Below are positions 24,430 through 32,831 of a stretch of 35,079 nt of DNA, one piece after another. The stretch is from an uncultured Eubacteriales bacterium (lineage in GTDB: Bacteria; Bacillota; Clostridia; Christensenellales; CAG-138), in contig CADAPG010000012.1 in the NCBI GenBank assembly GCA_902789675.1, forward strand, positions 1 to 35,079, read 5' to 3'. Each line of letters starts with the position of its first letter. The stretch's first letter is position 1. Under the pieces are notes generated by a model. That model did no database searches and was not told the origin of the DNA. It was given only the letters and a program-made list of their open reading frames with translations. Made by a program: the position numbers and the translations under genes.

Positions 24430-24442
24430 AGGGAGCATTTCA

Positions 24443-25357
24443 ATGAAAAAACCGATTCTTTTGATCATGGCAGCGGGCATGGGAAGCCGCTTCGGCGGTC
24501 CGAAACAGATCGAGCCGATCGACGATCACGATCATGTCATTCTCGATTTCTCCGTATTTGACGCGGTCCGCGCGGGCTTTGAAAAGGTCGTGCTGATCAT
24601 CAAGAAGGAGATGGAGCAGGACTTCGAGGAGCGCGTGGGCAGGCGCATCCGTCCGCATGTACAGCTTGAGTATGCGTTCCAGTCGCTCGACAAGCTGCCG
24701 GAGGGTTACGAGATTCCCGAAGGTCGTGTGAAGCCGTGGGGCACCGCGCATGCGATCCTTTGCGCAAAGGACAAGCTCGACGCGCCTTTTGCCGTGCTGA
24801 ACGCCGACGACTTTTACGGCGCGGACGCATACAAGAAGATCTATGCGTTCCTGAGCGCGGAGCACACCGAAAGCGAGTACGCCATGGTCGGCTATCAGCT
24901 CGGCAACACGCTCAGCGATTTCGGTTCCGTGGCGCGCGGCGTCTGCGAGATCGGACCGGACGGCAAGCTTGTCACGCTCACCGAGCGGCTGAAGATCGAA
25001 AAGCGCGACGGCGCGGCGGCGTTCACCGAGGACGACGGCGCAACGTACACCCCGCTTGCTCTGGACACGCTCGTTTCCATGAACCTGTTCGGTCTGCAGC
25101 GGAACGTGCTCGACGAGTTCGAAAACCGCTTCCCGGCGTTCCTCGACGAGAACCTGCCGAAGAACCCGCTGAAGTGCGAATATCTGCTCCCGCGCGTGCT
25201 CGACACGCTGATGCAGGAGGGCAAGATCAGCATCGAAGTGCTCGAGACCTCCGCACGCTGGCACGGCATCACCAACCGCCCGGACCTGCCGATCCTCAAG
25301 GCGGCGATTCAGAAGATGAAGGACGAGGGACAGTATCCCGATGAGCTCTGGAAGTAA
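24443..25357 (+). CDS. Sugar-phosphate nucleotidyltransferase family protein
   Basis: A 304-residue protein of the NTP-transferase superfamily. The nucleotide-binding loop AAGMGSRFGGPKQ is at the N-terminus (about residues 9-21) and LNADDFYG supplies the metal-binding Asp. Such enzymes join a sugar phosphate and an NTP to make an NDP-sugar for cell-surface polymers. The exact sugar is not evident. ATG 24443 follows AAGGGAG. It lies between the DUF2156 and lipoprotein genes, which points to cell-envelope work (inference). Confidence 0.9.
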   Translation: MKKPILLIMAAGMGSRFGGPKQIEPIDDHDHVILDFSVFDAVRAGFEKVVLIIKKEMEQDFEERVGRRIRPHVQLEYAFQSLDKLPEGYEIPEGRVKPWGTAHAILCAKDKLDAPFAVLNADDFYGADAYKKIYAFLSAEHTESEYAMVGYQLGNTLSDFGSVARGVCEIGPDGKLVTLTERLKIEKRDGAAAFTEDDGATYTPLALDTLVSMNLFGLQRNVLDEFENRFPAFLDENLPKNPLKCEYLLPRVLDTLMQEGKISIEVLETSARWHGITNRPDLPILKAAIQKMKDEGQYPDELWK

Positions 25358-25361
25358 GTCT

Positions 25362-26561
25362 ATGCGCAAGATCCGTCTGATTCCGCTGCTGCTTGCGGCG
25401 CTGCTGCTGTTTGCCTGCGGCAAAACGGAGCAGCCGGTGCAGCCCGAAGCGCCGGAAGAAGCATATGTACCCGGCGCGGACGACGTCGTGTTGACGGTCG
25501 GCGACGAGCCGGTCTATGCCTCCGTATACCGCTATCATCTCAACGATCGATACGGCATCATTCGGGAGCATGAGCTCTATGACCGCGAAAAGTACCTCTC
25601 ATACGTGTCGAATCCGAACATCAACTATCTGTACGCGTATTACGATACGCGCACGGAGGAGGGCATGAACGCGCTTTGCGAGGACGTTCTTCGCGAGCTC
25701 GCGCTGGAAGCGGCGGCGATCGACGCGGGCACAAAGGCGGGGTATCAGCTGGATATCGCGGAGCAGAGCTATCTCAAACAGGCGGAGGACGACGCGGAGG
25801 AAAAGCTTTCCGATCAGCTCGAGTCGGGCGGCGGGACCTACGAATCGCGCGAAGCGTTCCTGAAGGCGAACGGCTTCACCGAGGAACGGTATGCGGAGAT
25901 GTTCGTCCGCAGCATGAAGGCGGGCATGCTCTATAACCATATCCTGACGGATTACAAGGCGGCGCACACGCTGACGGACGAGGAACTGGAAACCGGCTAT
26001 GCGCGGGTCGTGAAGGAGACGTTCACCGACCGCTATACACCCGGCATGTACTCGCAGTACCTCTATTATTATCTGATGGGACAGCGCACGTTCCCGTCTC
26101 TGTACATCCCGGAGAACGCGATCTTCGTGCGGCTGTTTGCCAAGACCGATCCGACCGACGAGCAGATCGAAGCGTACAAGCAGCAGGCGGAAACGGATTT
26201 CGGGAAGCTGTATGCAAGCAGCGACAACGAATTTGCGTCGCAGGGCATTGCGACGGACCTTGCCGTTGCGGAAAACGACGAGCTGTTCGAGGGCTTGTAC
26301 AACGCCGCAAAAGACGTGCCCCTGGGCGGCGTCGGTACGCTGACGATCGAAAAGGGCGGTAAGCTTGCGTTCTATCTGTTTCTGCGCGTGGAGGGCGAGA
26401 CCGGCGTCGTGCCGATCGACCGCTATCCCGGCGTGCGCGAGCGCATCGTGAATCAGCTGCTCGGCGCGCAGTGCATGGACACGCTGCGCGAAAAGATTGC
26501 CGATCCCACCTACGCCGTCCGCAACGAGAAAATGATCGAAAAGATCCGGCCGGGAGAATAA
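25362..26561 (+). CDS. Secreted lipoprotein, SurA/PrsA-like
   Basis: A 399-residue lipoprotein. The signal peptide is MRKIRLIPLLLAALLLFAC with lipobox LLFAC and Cys19. An acidic Pro-rich linker follows, then VVLTVGDEPVYASVYRYHL, which resembles the SurA N-terminal chaperone domain, a long helical region and a C-terminal part with a weak parvulin-like layout (FVRLFAKTDPTDEQ...). No clear catalytic rotamase motif is visible, so a folding role on the outer face of the membrane is tentative. An in-frame ATG at 25341 overlaps the previous gene and is possible, but the 25362 start gives the more typical signal peptide. Confidence 0.82.
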   Translation: MRKIRLIPLLLAALLLFACGKTEQPVQPEAPEEAYVPGADDVVLTVGDEPVYASVYRYHLNDRYGIIREHELYDREKYLSYVSNPNINYLYAYYDTRTEEGMNALCEDVLRELALEAAAIDAGTKAGYQLDIAEQSYLKQAEDDAEEKLSDQLESGGGTYESREAFLKANGFTEERYAEMFVRSMKAGMLYNHILTDYKAAHTLTDEELETGYARVVKETFTDRYTPGMYSQYLYYYLMGQRTFPSLYIPENAIFVRLFAKTDPTDEQIEAYKQQAETDFGKLYASSDNEFASQGIATDLAVAENDELFEGLYNAAKDVPLGGVGTLTIEKGGKLAFYLFLRVEGETGVVPIDRYPGVRERIVNQLLGAQCMDTLREKIADPTYAVRNEKMIEKIRPGE

Positions 26562-26573
26562 AAAGCAAAACGA

Positions 26574-26606
26574 AAAATGAGAGGATCCGATCCTCTCATT
26601 TTTTGT
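26574..26606. terminator. Bidirectional terminator between lipoprotein gene and rsmI
   Basis: A perfect 14-bp stem (26574-26587 with 26591-26604) and 3-base loop, with a T-run on the plus strand and a matching A-run on the left arm. Confidence 0.93.
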
Positions 26607-26611
26607 ATGAA

Positions 26612-27421
26612 TTATTTTTTCAATTCCAGCGCGCGCTTGTAGACCTGCTTTTTCGGAAGGCTGAGGCGCTCGGCGGCGATCGCTGCGGCATCCTTGACGG
26701 ATTCCGTTTCGAGAAGCGTCGTCAGAAGACTGTCGAGATCCGGCGCGGGATCGTCGGACGGACGTCCGGGAACGAACGCGATCACGCACTCGCCCTTGGG
26801 CTCCTCGGAAAAGCGTTCGATCAGTTCGGACAGCGAGCCAGTCACCACGGTCTCAAACTTCTTGGTGAGCTCGCGGAGCACGGCGGCAGGACCGTCGCCG
26901 AAGCGGTCGAAGAGGTCTTTGAGCGTTGCCTGCACGCGATGCGGGCTTTCATAGAGGATGACCTGATGGTCGATCTTTGCGATCGCGTCGAGCGTTTCAC
27001 GGCGCGGCTTCGATTCGCGCGGAAGAAAGCCGAAAAAGCTGAACGGCTGTGCGGACAGTCCTGAAAGCACGGCGGCGATGACCGCGGCGCTCGGACCGGG
27101 GATCACGGTGTGGGGGAGACCTTCTCTCTGACAGGCTTCCACGAGCATGGCGCCGGGATCGGAGATGCCCGGCATGCCGGCGTCGGAAACGTACGCGATA
27201 TCGCGCCCGTCCTTGAGCGCGCCGATCACTTCCTCGGTGCGTTCGCGCTCATTGTGCGTATGCAGCGACCTGGTCGGTTTTTTTATGCCGAAGTGATTGA
27301 GCAAAAGCCCGGTATGGCGCGTGTCCTCGCAGTAGATCACGTCGACCGCGGACAGGACCTCGACCGCGCGCGGAGAGAGATCGCCGAGGTTTCCGATGGG
27401 CGTTGCGACAAGGTACAGCAT
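26612..27421 (-). CDS. rsmI: 16S rRNA (cytidine1402-2'-O)-methyltransferase
   Basis: A 269-residue SAM-dependent tetrapyrrole-methylase-fold enzyme modifying C1402 of 16S rRNA in the decoding centre. Family blocks: LVATPIGNLGDLSPRA, YCEDTRHT, LHTHNERER, SDAGMPGISDPG, PGPSAAVIAAVLSGL and FFGFLPR. The ATG overlaps the dnaC stop (TGATG), so it is translated by coupling as the last gene of dnaD-dnaC-rsmI. Confidence 0.97.
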   Translation of the reverse strand: MLYLVATPIGNLGDLSPRAVEVLSAVDVIYCEDTRHTGLLLNHFGIKKPTRSLHTHNERERTEEVIGALKDGRDIAYVSDAGMPGISDPGAMLVEACQREGLPHTVIPGPSAAVIAAVLSGLSAQPFSFFGFLPRESKPRRETLDAIAKIDHQVILYESPHRVQATLKDLFDRFGDGPAAVLRELTKKFETVVTGSLSELIERFSEEPKGECVIAFVPGRPSDDPAPDLDSLLTTLLETESVKDAAAIAAERLSLPKKQVYKRALELKK

Positions 27422-28335
27422 CAGCGCATCCTCGTACGGAGATTGCTGCCGCGCAGCAGCACGATCGAGGTCAGCGCGCCGTCGATCATGCGGCTGGCGA
27501 CGCGTTCGCCGTAGCGCTCGAAAAGCCCGTCGCGGTCAAGGTTTGAAACGAGCACGGTCGGCAGCTGCGCGGCTGCGCGCTCGTTCAGAATACGGAAGAA
27601 CGTTTCGACCGTAACGTTGGGCACCATGGCTTCGGTGCCGAGATCGTCGAGCACCAAAAGCCCTGCGGACAGGAACGGCGCGATCGCGTCCTCGCGTGCG
27701 TCGATGCCGGAAAGGATGTCCTGAATGCACTGATACGCGGTCGTCTTGACGGTGCGGATGCCTTTTTCAATCGCGGCGTAGCCGATCGCGTTGCTGAAAA
27801 AGCTCTTGCCGAGCCCGCTCTGTCCCACGATCAGCAGATTCGGCTTTTCGGGCTTGGGCAGTGCGGCGACATAGCGTTCGCAGAACCGTTTCATGCCGAG
27901 CCCCTGCTTTTTCTGATCGTCGTCCGGATAGATCGCGTCGCTGAAATTCGCAAAGGTCTCGCGATCGTTGATGCGGGAGCCCGCCAGAAGCTGCTCCTGC
28001 TGCTTCTTGAGCGCGCAGGTGCAGAGCCTGCTCGGTTCGCCGACCTCGCCGGTATCCTTGCAGATCGGACAGGTATAGATGGGGTCGAGATAGTTCCCGG
28101 CGTAGCCCAACGAGATCAGCAGATTTCTGCGCTCCGCCGCGATCGCACCGATCCGCGACTTTGCGGCGGCGGCGGTCAGCTTGCCGAGCGCGACCTGCTG
28201 AAACACCAGCCCGGGTTCGCTGAGAAGCGAGCGCAGGCGCGCGCTTTTCTGTTCGCATTCCGCAACGCGTTTTTCGTGGATACGGCGGTTTTTGTCTCTC
28301 AGTTCGCTGTAATAGCGTCGTAATTCGTTTGTCAT
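27421..28335 (-). CDS. Replicative helicase loader, DnaC/DnaI-type ATPase
   Basis: A 304-residue AAA+ protein. The N-terminal third is helical and includes a zinc-type cysteine set TCPICKDTG...LCTC (near residues 88-107); the Walker A motif is GQSGLGKSFFSNAIG and Walker B LLVLDDLG, with the arginine-bearing end SRMIDGA. It loads the replicative DNA helicase during initiation and restart. It overlaps dnaD by 4 bases (ATGA) and rsmI by one base, a tight primosome operon. Confidence 0.95.
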   Translation of the reverse strand: MTNELRRYYSELRDKNRRIHEKRVAECEQKSARLRSLLSEPGLVFQQVALGKLTAAAAKSRIGAIAAERRNLLISLGYAGNYLDPIYTCPICKDTGEVGEPSRLCTCALKKQQEQLLAGSRINDRETFANFSDAIYPDDDQKKQGLGMKRFCERYVAALPKPEKPNLLIVGQSGLGKSFFSNAIGYAAIEKGIRTVKTTAYQCIQDILSGIDAREDAIAPFLSAGLLVLDDLGTEAMVPNVTVETFFRILNERAAAQLPTVLVSNLDRDGLFERYGERVASRMIDGALTSIVLLRGSNLRTRMR

Positions 28336-29519
28336 AGATCCTCGCTCAGGTTCACGACCAGGTTGTTGAAATCCTCTTCCGAGATCGGCTTCTGCTCATA
28401 GAGCAGCGCCGCGTTCTTCTTTTTCTTTTTGACAGGCGCGGGTTTCGGCCGGTTCAGAGCGGCTTCCGCCTGTTCGAGCGTTTCGATATGCTCATTCGCC
28501 CAATCGGACAGCGTCTTTTTCAGCATGCCGAGCGCACGCTCCGCGCCGGCGCATTCGTCCGCGGCAAGCAGGATCGCTTCGCGCGGGATGCGCTTTTCGT
28601 CGCGGAACATCGCAAGCTGCGCGATCGTCGTCCTGTCCGGCGCGCCGATCTTTCCGAGCCGCGCATAGACCATGCGCGCAAACTCGCGGTCCGCCGCGTT
28701 CTTCTCCTCGGCGGCGTCCATCGCCTCCACGTCCGTGACCCTGCGTTCCTTCATGTCGGAAAGCCGGTCGCTCAGGACCGCGAACGTCGGCGAAGCGACG
28801 TCCGTCATGCGCGCGGCGGCGGTGAGGACCGTTTCGGAATCGAAGCCGAGCTCGTTGATCCAACGGTCGTACAGCGCCATTTCGTCGACGGTCGGCGGGC
28901 GGTGCTTGTTCCAGCGGCGCAGCACTTCGGCGGCGCCGTGCTTCTGCACACGGTAATTCGCAACGTATTCTTCCGCAGCGCCCTGCGTCTTGATGTTCCG
29001 CTCGCTCCATTCCTGCGCGACGGTCAGGATATAGTTGGTCGAAACACGCTTGGTCTTCAGCTCGATGCAGTATGCGACGAGCGCAAGCACCGCGCCCTCT
29101 TCCAGCCCGTAGAGCTCGATGCAGTCGTACAGGGCTTTCGTTTCGCGCATGTCGAGCGAACGCGGCGAAAGCAGCGCGTTGACGGAGTCGAGGAACCGGC
29201 GGTACTTCAGCGAGGTCGCGGTCGTCACGGCGGGCTGTTCGGTCAGAAGATACTCCACGGTCAGCGGTTCGTCGCCGCGGATGCGCACAAGCCCCTTTGC
29301 CTGCCAGTACACGAAGGCGCACCGGATCTGTGTTTCGCTGAGACCGAGCGCATTCTCGATGTCCGTATCGGAAAGCGAGGGGTGATAGCACTGCATCAGC
29401 CCGAACAGGTATACCTTCACAAACGTGCCGTCCGCATCGGGCATGTATTCGAGGAAAAACAGATTGTCGACCGGCGTCATCTCGCGGCGCGCGGCTTCGG
29501 GAGAAAAACGGATATTCAT
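28332..29519 (-). CDS. DnaD-domain primosome protein
   Basis: A 395-residue protein. The N-terminal winged-helix region (about 30-90: GLMQCYHPSLSDTDIENALGL) is followed by two DnaD-type C-terminal repeats (around residues 110-190 and 190-310), and a Lys-rich tail (KKKKKN, near residue 368). DnaD/DnaB-type proteins remodel DNA and recruit the helicase loader at oriC or stalled forks. No ribosome site precedes the ATG at 29519; the -10 of its promoter ends 6 bases upstream, so transcription should begin at the ATG itself. Confidence 0.92.
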   Translation of the reverse strand: MNIRFSPEAARREMTPVDNLFFLEYMPDADGTFVKVYLFGLMQCYHPSLSDTDIENALGLSETQIRCAFVYWQAKGLVRIRGDEPLTVEYLLTEQPAVTTATSLKYRRFLDSVNALLSPRSLDMRETKALYDCIELYGLEEGAVLALVAYCIELKTKRVSTNYILTVAQEWSERNIKTQGAAEEYVANYRVQKHGAAEVLRRWNKHRPPTVDEMALYDRWINELGFDSETVLTAAARMTDVASPTFAVLSDRLSDMKERRVTDVEAMDAAEEKNAADREFARMVYARLGKIGAPDRTTIAQLAMFRDEKRIPREAILLAADECAGAERALGMLKKTLSDWANEHIETLEQAEAALNRPKPAPVKKKKKNAALLYEQKPISEEDFNNLVVNLSEDL

Positions 29520-29525
29520 ACCCGT

Positions 29526-29555
29526 ATTATAGCACGGCTTTTACGGAGATTGCAA
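29526..29555 (-). promoter_or_regulatory. Promoter of dnaD-dnaC-rsmI (leaderless arrangement)
   Basis: Minus strand TTGCAA (29555-29550), an 18-base spacer, TATAAT (29531-29526), 6 bases before the ATG at 29519. Confidence 0.7.
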
Positions 29556-29590
29556 CGGAAAGCGGGAATTTCGGTACGACCAAAAATAGC

Positions 29591-29619
29591 TGGTATTTTC
29601 CGTACGGGGGCATTATAAT
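29591..29619 (+). promoter_or_regulatory. Promoter of spoIID-like gene (leaderless arrangement)
   Basis: TATAAT (29614-29619) ends 7 bases before the ATG at 29627; the -35 (TGGTAT, 29591-29596, 17-base spacer) is weak. A sporulation sigma factor is possible but the usual -35 of sigma-E or sigma-G is not at the right distance. Confidence 0.55.
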
Positions 29620-29626
29620 ATGAACC

Positions 29627-30757
29627 ATGAAGAGAAAGAAACAAAACCCCATAAAACTGATCGGCATGTGCGCCGCGCTGCTTGTGCTTCTGGTGCTGCT
29701 GTTCCTTCTGATGCGCATGGTGCTGACGAACCGTCAGCCGCAGAAGCCGGAATCCTGCAGCCCGGATGCGGGACCGGGGGAGATCGGGACCGTGACGCCC
29801 GCGCCGACGATCGTCGATCTTTATGCCTACTTCGACTGGACGGAAACGACGACGATCAAGGTCTACGATCACCGGGCGGACAAGCTCGTGGACATGGATC
29901 TCGAGGAATACATCGTCGGCGTCGTCTCGGCGGAGATGCCAGCGTATTACAGCTTCGAAGCGCTGAAGGCGCAGGCGGTCGCTTCCCGCACCTATACGCT
30001 GTACGGAGTCGTGCACGGCGGCTGCCACACAAATCCGGACGCCGACGTCTGCACGAACAGCAAATGCTGCCAGGCGTTTTCGTCGCAGGAACGGATGCAG
30101 AAAACCTGGGGAAAGGATTACGCGGCAAACTACAACCGTGTCGCGCAGGCGGTGATGGAGACGGCGGGCGAGGTGCTGGTCTATGACGGCAAGCTGTGCG
30201 ACGCGCTGTATCATGCCTGCTCCGGCGGGCAGACCGAAGACTCCGAGCACGTCTACGCAAACGCGCTGCCGTATCTGCGCGGCGTTCTGAGTCCCTACGA
30301 GGATCCGATGCGGGAGGAGAATGTGGACTTCGGCACGGACGCGCTCGTCGAACTGATCGCAGCGAAGTATCCGGAAAGCGGGATCGACGCGGAAAACGTC
30401 CGGAACGGGATCGCGATCGCCAAAGCATACGACAGCGGGCGCGTGGAAACGCTGCGGCTCGGAAAGACGACGATCACCGGCAAGCAGGCGCGGAACCTGT
30501 TCGGACTGAGGAGCACGATGTTCACGATCGAGTGGACACAGAAGGGGATCGTGTTCCACACCAAGGGCTACGGTCACGGCGTCGGACTTTCGCAGAACGG
30601 CGCGAACGGCATGGCGAAGCACGGATCGGATTACCGGGAGATCCTTCTGTATTATTATACGGGCGCGGAGCTGGCGTCCTACGGGGCGGATGGGATCCAA
30701 CCGCTTGCGGCGCCGACGCCCGGGAACACGGATACTGCGTTCGTTCCGGAGGGATAG
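29627..30757 (+). CDS. SpoIID/LytB domain protein
   Basis: A 376-residue protein with a basic N-terminus, one membrane anchor (about 10-33), a Pro-rich linker and an extracytoplasmic SpoIID/LytB domain. Blocks: DLEEYIVGVVSAEMPAYY, LKAQAVASRTY, ACSGGQTEDSEHV and the C-terminal GYGHGVGLSQNGANGMA. SpoIID is a lytic transglycosylase acting on denuded glycan strands during engulfment; LytB relatives stimulate amidases. Without a visible SpoIIQ or SpoIIIA context the sporulation role is likely but not certain. No ribosome site is present. The MTase gene follows by one base. Confidence 0.9.
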   Translation: MKRKKQNPIKLIGMCAALLVLLVLLFLLMRMVLTNRQPQKPESCSPDAGPGEIGTVTPAPTIVDLYAYFDWTETTTIKVYDHRADKLVDMDLEEYIVGVVSAEMPAYYSFEALKAQAVASRTYTLYGVVHGGCHTNPDADVCTNSKCCQAFSSQERMQKTWGKDYAANYNRVAQAVMETAGEVLVYDGKLCDALYHACSGGQTEDSEHVYANALPYLRGVLSPYEDPMREENVDFGTDALVELIAAKYPESGIDAENVRNGIAIAKAYDSGRVETLRLGKTTITGKQARNLFGLRSTMFTIEWTQKGIVFHTKGYGHGVGLSQNGANGMAKHGSDYREILLYYYTGAELASYGADGIQPLAAPTPGNTDTAFVPEG

Positions 30758-30758
30758 C

Positions 30759-31420
30759 ATGGAACGCTGGGAATGGCTGATCGAACCGAAGACCGGGATC
30801 TATCAGGATCCCGCGCTCGGCTGCTTTACGGAGGATTCGATCGCGCTGGTGCATTTTGCGCGGATCGGACCGAAGGACAGGGTCCTCGATCTCGGCACCG
30901 GAAACGGCGTGCTGTGCCTGTATGCCGAGTCGCGCATGGGCGGCGAGTATACGGGAATCGACGTCGATGAAGCGCAGCTTGCGCTTGCAAGGAAAAGCGC
31001 GGCGCGAAACGGGCAGCCGATCCGGTTTCTGGATCTCTGCGCAAAGGATGCGCCTTCCTTACGCGTGTGCTGATGAACCCGCCGTACTTCACCTCCGGCG
31101 ATCCGGGCAGGCGCGCGGTCGCGCGGCATGCGGACGATACGCTGCTTTCCGATTGGTGCGGCGCTGCGTTTCTGCTGCTGAAAAACGGCGGCACGCTTAC
31201 AGCGTGCTACCCGGCGGAGCAGCTGCAGACGCTGATCTGCGCGCTTGACGCGGCGCGGTTTTCCGTCAAGCGGATGCAGCTTCTGATGCGCGGCTCCCGT
31301 GCAAGGCTTGTACTGATCGAGGCAAAAAAGCTCGGCGGCAGCGGCATGTCGGTCACGGTCGTGCCGGACCGGAATTCGCGGAGCGTTCCCATCGTACCGG
31401 ATCCCGGACGGCTCGTCTGA
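30759..31420 (+). pseudogene. tRNA1(Val) (adenine37-N6)-methyltransferase-like gene, frameshifted
   Basis: Two frames together make an intact N6-adenine MTase of about 220 residues. The first part (30759-31073) holds the SAM-binding motif VLDLGTGNGVLCLYAE; the second part (to 31420) begins with the catalytic NPPYF. The join at about 31059-31061 needs one base to be restored (the expected reading is L-T-R-V-L-M-N-P-P-Y). The reading passes TGA at 31071 in the first frame. No slippery heptamer is present. It is either a recent pseudogene or a one-base sequence error; intact codon use on both sides favours a recent or artificial break. It follows spoIID by one base. Confidence 0.82.
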
Positions 31421-31527
31421 CGCCGTTCACGAATTGTTCACGGAATTCCCGTCAATCTTCATATTTCATCGGTTGAATTATCCCTCCTGCTGCGTCAAAC
31501 TGAAGATGCAGAAGGGGGGAGATTTTT

Positions 31528-31926
31528 ATGAGGGAAACGATGCTGTTTTCACAGGCGGGACGCGCTGTGCGCGGCGGCGATCGGCGCGCGGCGGATGCGC
31601 ACAGAATGATCGGGGAGCTGCTGCTGAGAATGGGGATCGGTCCGCACCTGGTCGGCTTCGAGCCGCTGTGCGAGGGCGTGCGGTTTGCCGCGGAGCAGGA
31701 TCGCATCCTTGGCGCGGCGTCGTCTGCCGAAGTGCTTCCGACAATCGAGGATCTGTGCGACGTGGTCAGCGGCGAGCACGCCATGCGGGACGCGATCGGG
31801 GTTGGTTTTCTGAACCCGGACGGGATCCATACGGAGATCTTTCCGTTCTCGGACCGTCCGAGCAACTTCGAGTTCATCTGCACGGTGGCGGAGCTGGTGC
31901 GGGACCGGATCGCATCGGACAAATAA
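31528..31926 (+). CDS. Spo0A C-terminal-domain protein without receiver
   Basis: A 132-residue protein whose residues about 25-128 align by eye with the DNA-binding domain of Spo0A: IGELLLRMGIGPHLVGFEPL (cf. the IGVPAHIKGY block), AAEQDRILGAASSAEVLPTI, then MRDAIGVGFL over the recognition-helix side and RPSNFEFICTVAELVR at the end. The phosphoacceptor receiver domain is absent. It may compete with Spo0A at 0A boxes or act as a constitutive regulator. ATG 31528 has GGGGGGAG about 8 bases upstream. It is followed by a perfect terminator and stands alone. Confidence 0.78.
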   Translation: MRETMLFSQAGRAVRGGDRRAADAHRMIGELLLRMGIGPHLVGFEPLCEGVRFAAEQDRILGAASSAEVLPTIEDLCDVVSGEHAMRDAIGVGFLNPDGIHTEIFPFSDRPSNFEFICTVAELVRDRIASDK

Positions 31927-32721
31927 CGGCTTCAAAATAATAAAAGCGCCCGATCGGGCGCTTTTATGCCATGCTTGTTCGGGCGGGAGCACGTCGACGA
32001 CCGAGAAGGAGACCTTTGTGCCGTGCCACATGAACTGTTTCAGCGCTTTCTGCGTATTGCGGTTGACGGCGACGACGATCGGCACGCCCGCGCGCTTGGC
32101 GATCGCGAAGGATCCGGCGTGCAGCGGCAGCAGCGGATCGTCCGTCTTGTTGCGCGTGCCCTCGGGGAAGATGCCGACGGCGGTGTGCTCGTCCCTGATG
32201 ATATCGACGGCGCGGAAGATCGTTTTCAGCGCCTGCCGGTTGTTCTGCCGGTCGATGAACGGATAGCCCATGATGTGCGCATAGCGTCCGGCAATCGGCA
32301 TGTTGAGGATCTCGGGTTTGCAGATATAGACGATCTCGGTTCCTTTTAAAAGCGTCAGCGGAAGGAACGGATCGATCATGGAACGGTGGTTGGCGACCAG
32401 CAAAAACGGCTTGCTGCGGTCGATGCGGTCAAGCCCCTCGGCGTGTACGCGGATCCGCCCGATCAGCAGAATCAGCTCCATCGTTTCGACAACGAAACGG
32501 CGCATGCCGTGGTGCACCTTCGTGACGGGCTTCTTCTTATTAATAAAAAGAGAGATCAGAGATAAGATTGCGGCAAACAGAAGTAGCCATACGATACATG
32601 ACGCCGCGAAGAGCAGAGGGATGCGCAGAATGAGCCACCACGTTGCGCAGGGACCGAACACAAACGACAGGAATACGGTCGTGCCTGCGCTCAAAAGCAA
32701 GATAAGGATCCAGATCAGCAT
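31549..32721 (-). CDS. 1-acyl-sn-glycerol-3-phosphate acyltransferase, abnormal C-terminus
   Basis: Residues 1-250 are a PlsC-type acyltransferase: two N-terminal hydrophobic segments, the NHRSMID (Hx4D) motif at about 111-117, the glycerol-phosphate block CKPEILNMPIAG, FPEGTRN at 185-191 and VPIVVAVN. It makes phosphatidate for membrane lipids. Homology ends near VVDVLPPEQ (about base 31975). The open frame then runs through the terminator at 31942-31965 and 375 bases antisense to the Spo0A-like gene, giving an implausible Arg/His-rich tail to 31549. The natural C-terminal 20-25 residues are missing, by frameshift or deletion. ATG 32721 follows GAGGTGA. Confidence 0.8.
   Translation of the reverse strand: MLIWILILLLSAGTTVFLSFVFGPCATWWLILRIPLLFAASCIVWLLLFAAILSLISLFINKKKPVTKVHHGMRRFVVETMELILLIGRIRVHAEGLDRIDRSKPFLLVANHRSMIDPFLPLTLLKGTEIVYICKPEILNMPIAGRYAHIMGYPFIDRQNNRQALKTIFRAVDIIRDEHTAVGIFPEGTRNKTDDPLLPLHAGSFAIAKRAGVPIVVAVNRNTQKALKQFMWHGTKVSFSVVDVLPPEQAWHKSARSGAFIILKPLFVRCDPVPHQLRHRADELEVARTVRERKDLRMDPVRVQKTNPDRVPHGVLAADHVAQILDCRKHFGRRRRAKDAILLRGKPHALAQRLEADQVRTDPHSQQQLPDHSVRIRRAPIAAAHSASRL
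31942..31966. terminator. Bidirectional terminator after the Spo0A-like gene
   Basis: A perfect 24-base palindrome (31942-31965) with A/T-rich ends on both sides. On the minus strand it lies inside the extended reading frame of the acyltransferase, see that entry. Confidence 0.92.
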
Positions 32722-32746
32722 GGCGGGTTCACCTCTTTCCGATCCT

Positions 32747-32775
32747 ATTATAACGAATCGCGGCGCGTTTTTCAA
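32747..32775 (-). promoter_or_regulatory. Promoter of the acyltransferase gene
   Basis: Minus strand TTGAAA (32775-32770), a 17-base spacer, TATAAT (32752-32747), 26 bases before the ATG at 32721. Confidence 0.85.
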
Positions 32776-32791
32776 TCGTTCGGCGGATCAA

Positions 32792-32815
32792 AAAAAGGAG
32801 GGGATCCTCCTTTTT
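32792..32815 (-). terminator. Terminator of the Myb-like gene
   Basis: A perfect 10-bp stem (32792-32801 with 32806-32815) with a run of Ts in the minus direction. It lies 17 bases past the Myb-like gene's stop and upstream of the acyltransferase promoter. Confidence 0.85.
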
Positions 32816-32831
32816 GCGTTCACGGCTGCCT

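Noticed and set aside
29609..29620. CATTATA resembling a sigma-G -10 before the spoIID-like gene
   Set aside because: No matching -35 (GHATR) lies 18 bases upstream; the TATAAT reading is simpler.
31050..31075. Programmed -1 frameshift in the MTase gene
   Set aside because: No slippery heptamer or following structure is visible at the join.
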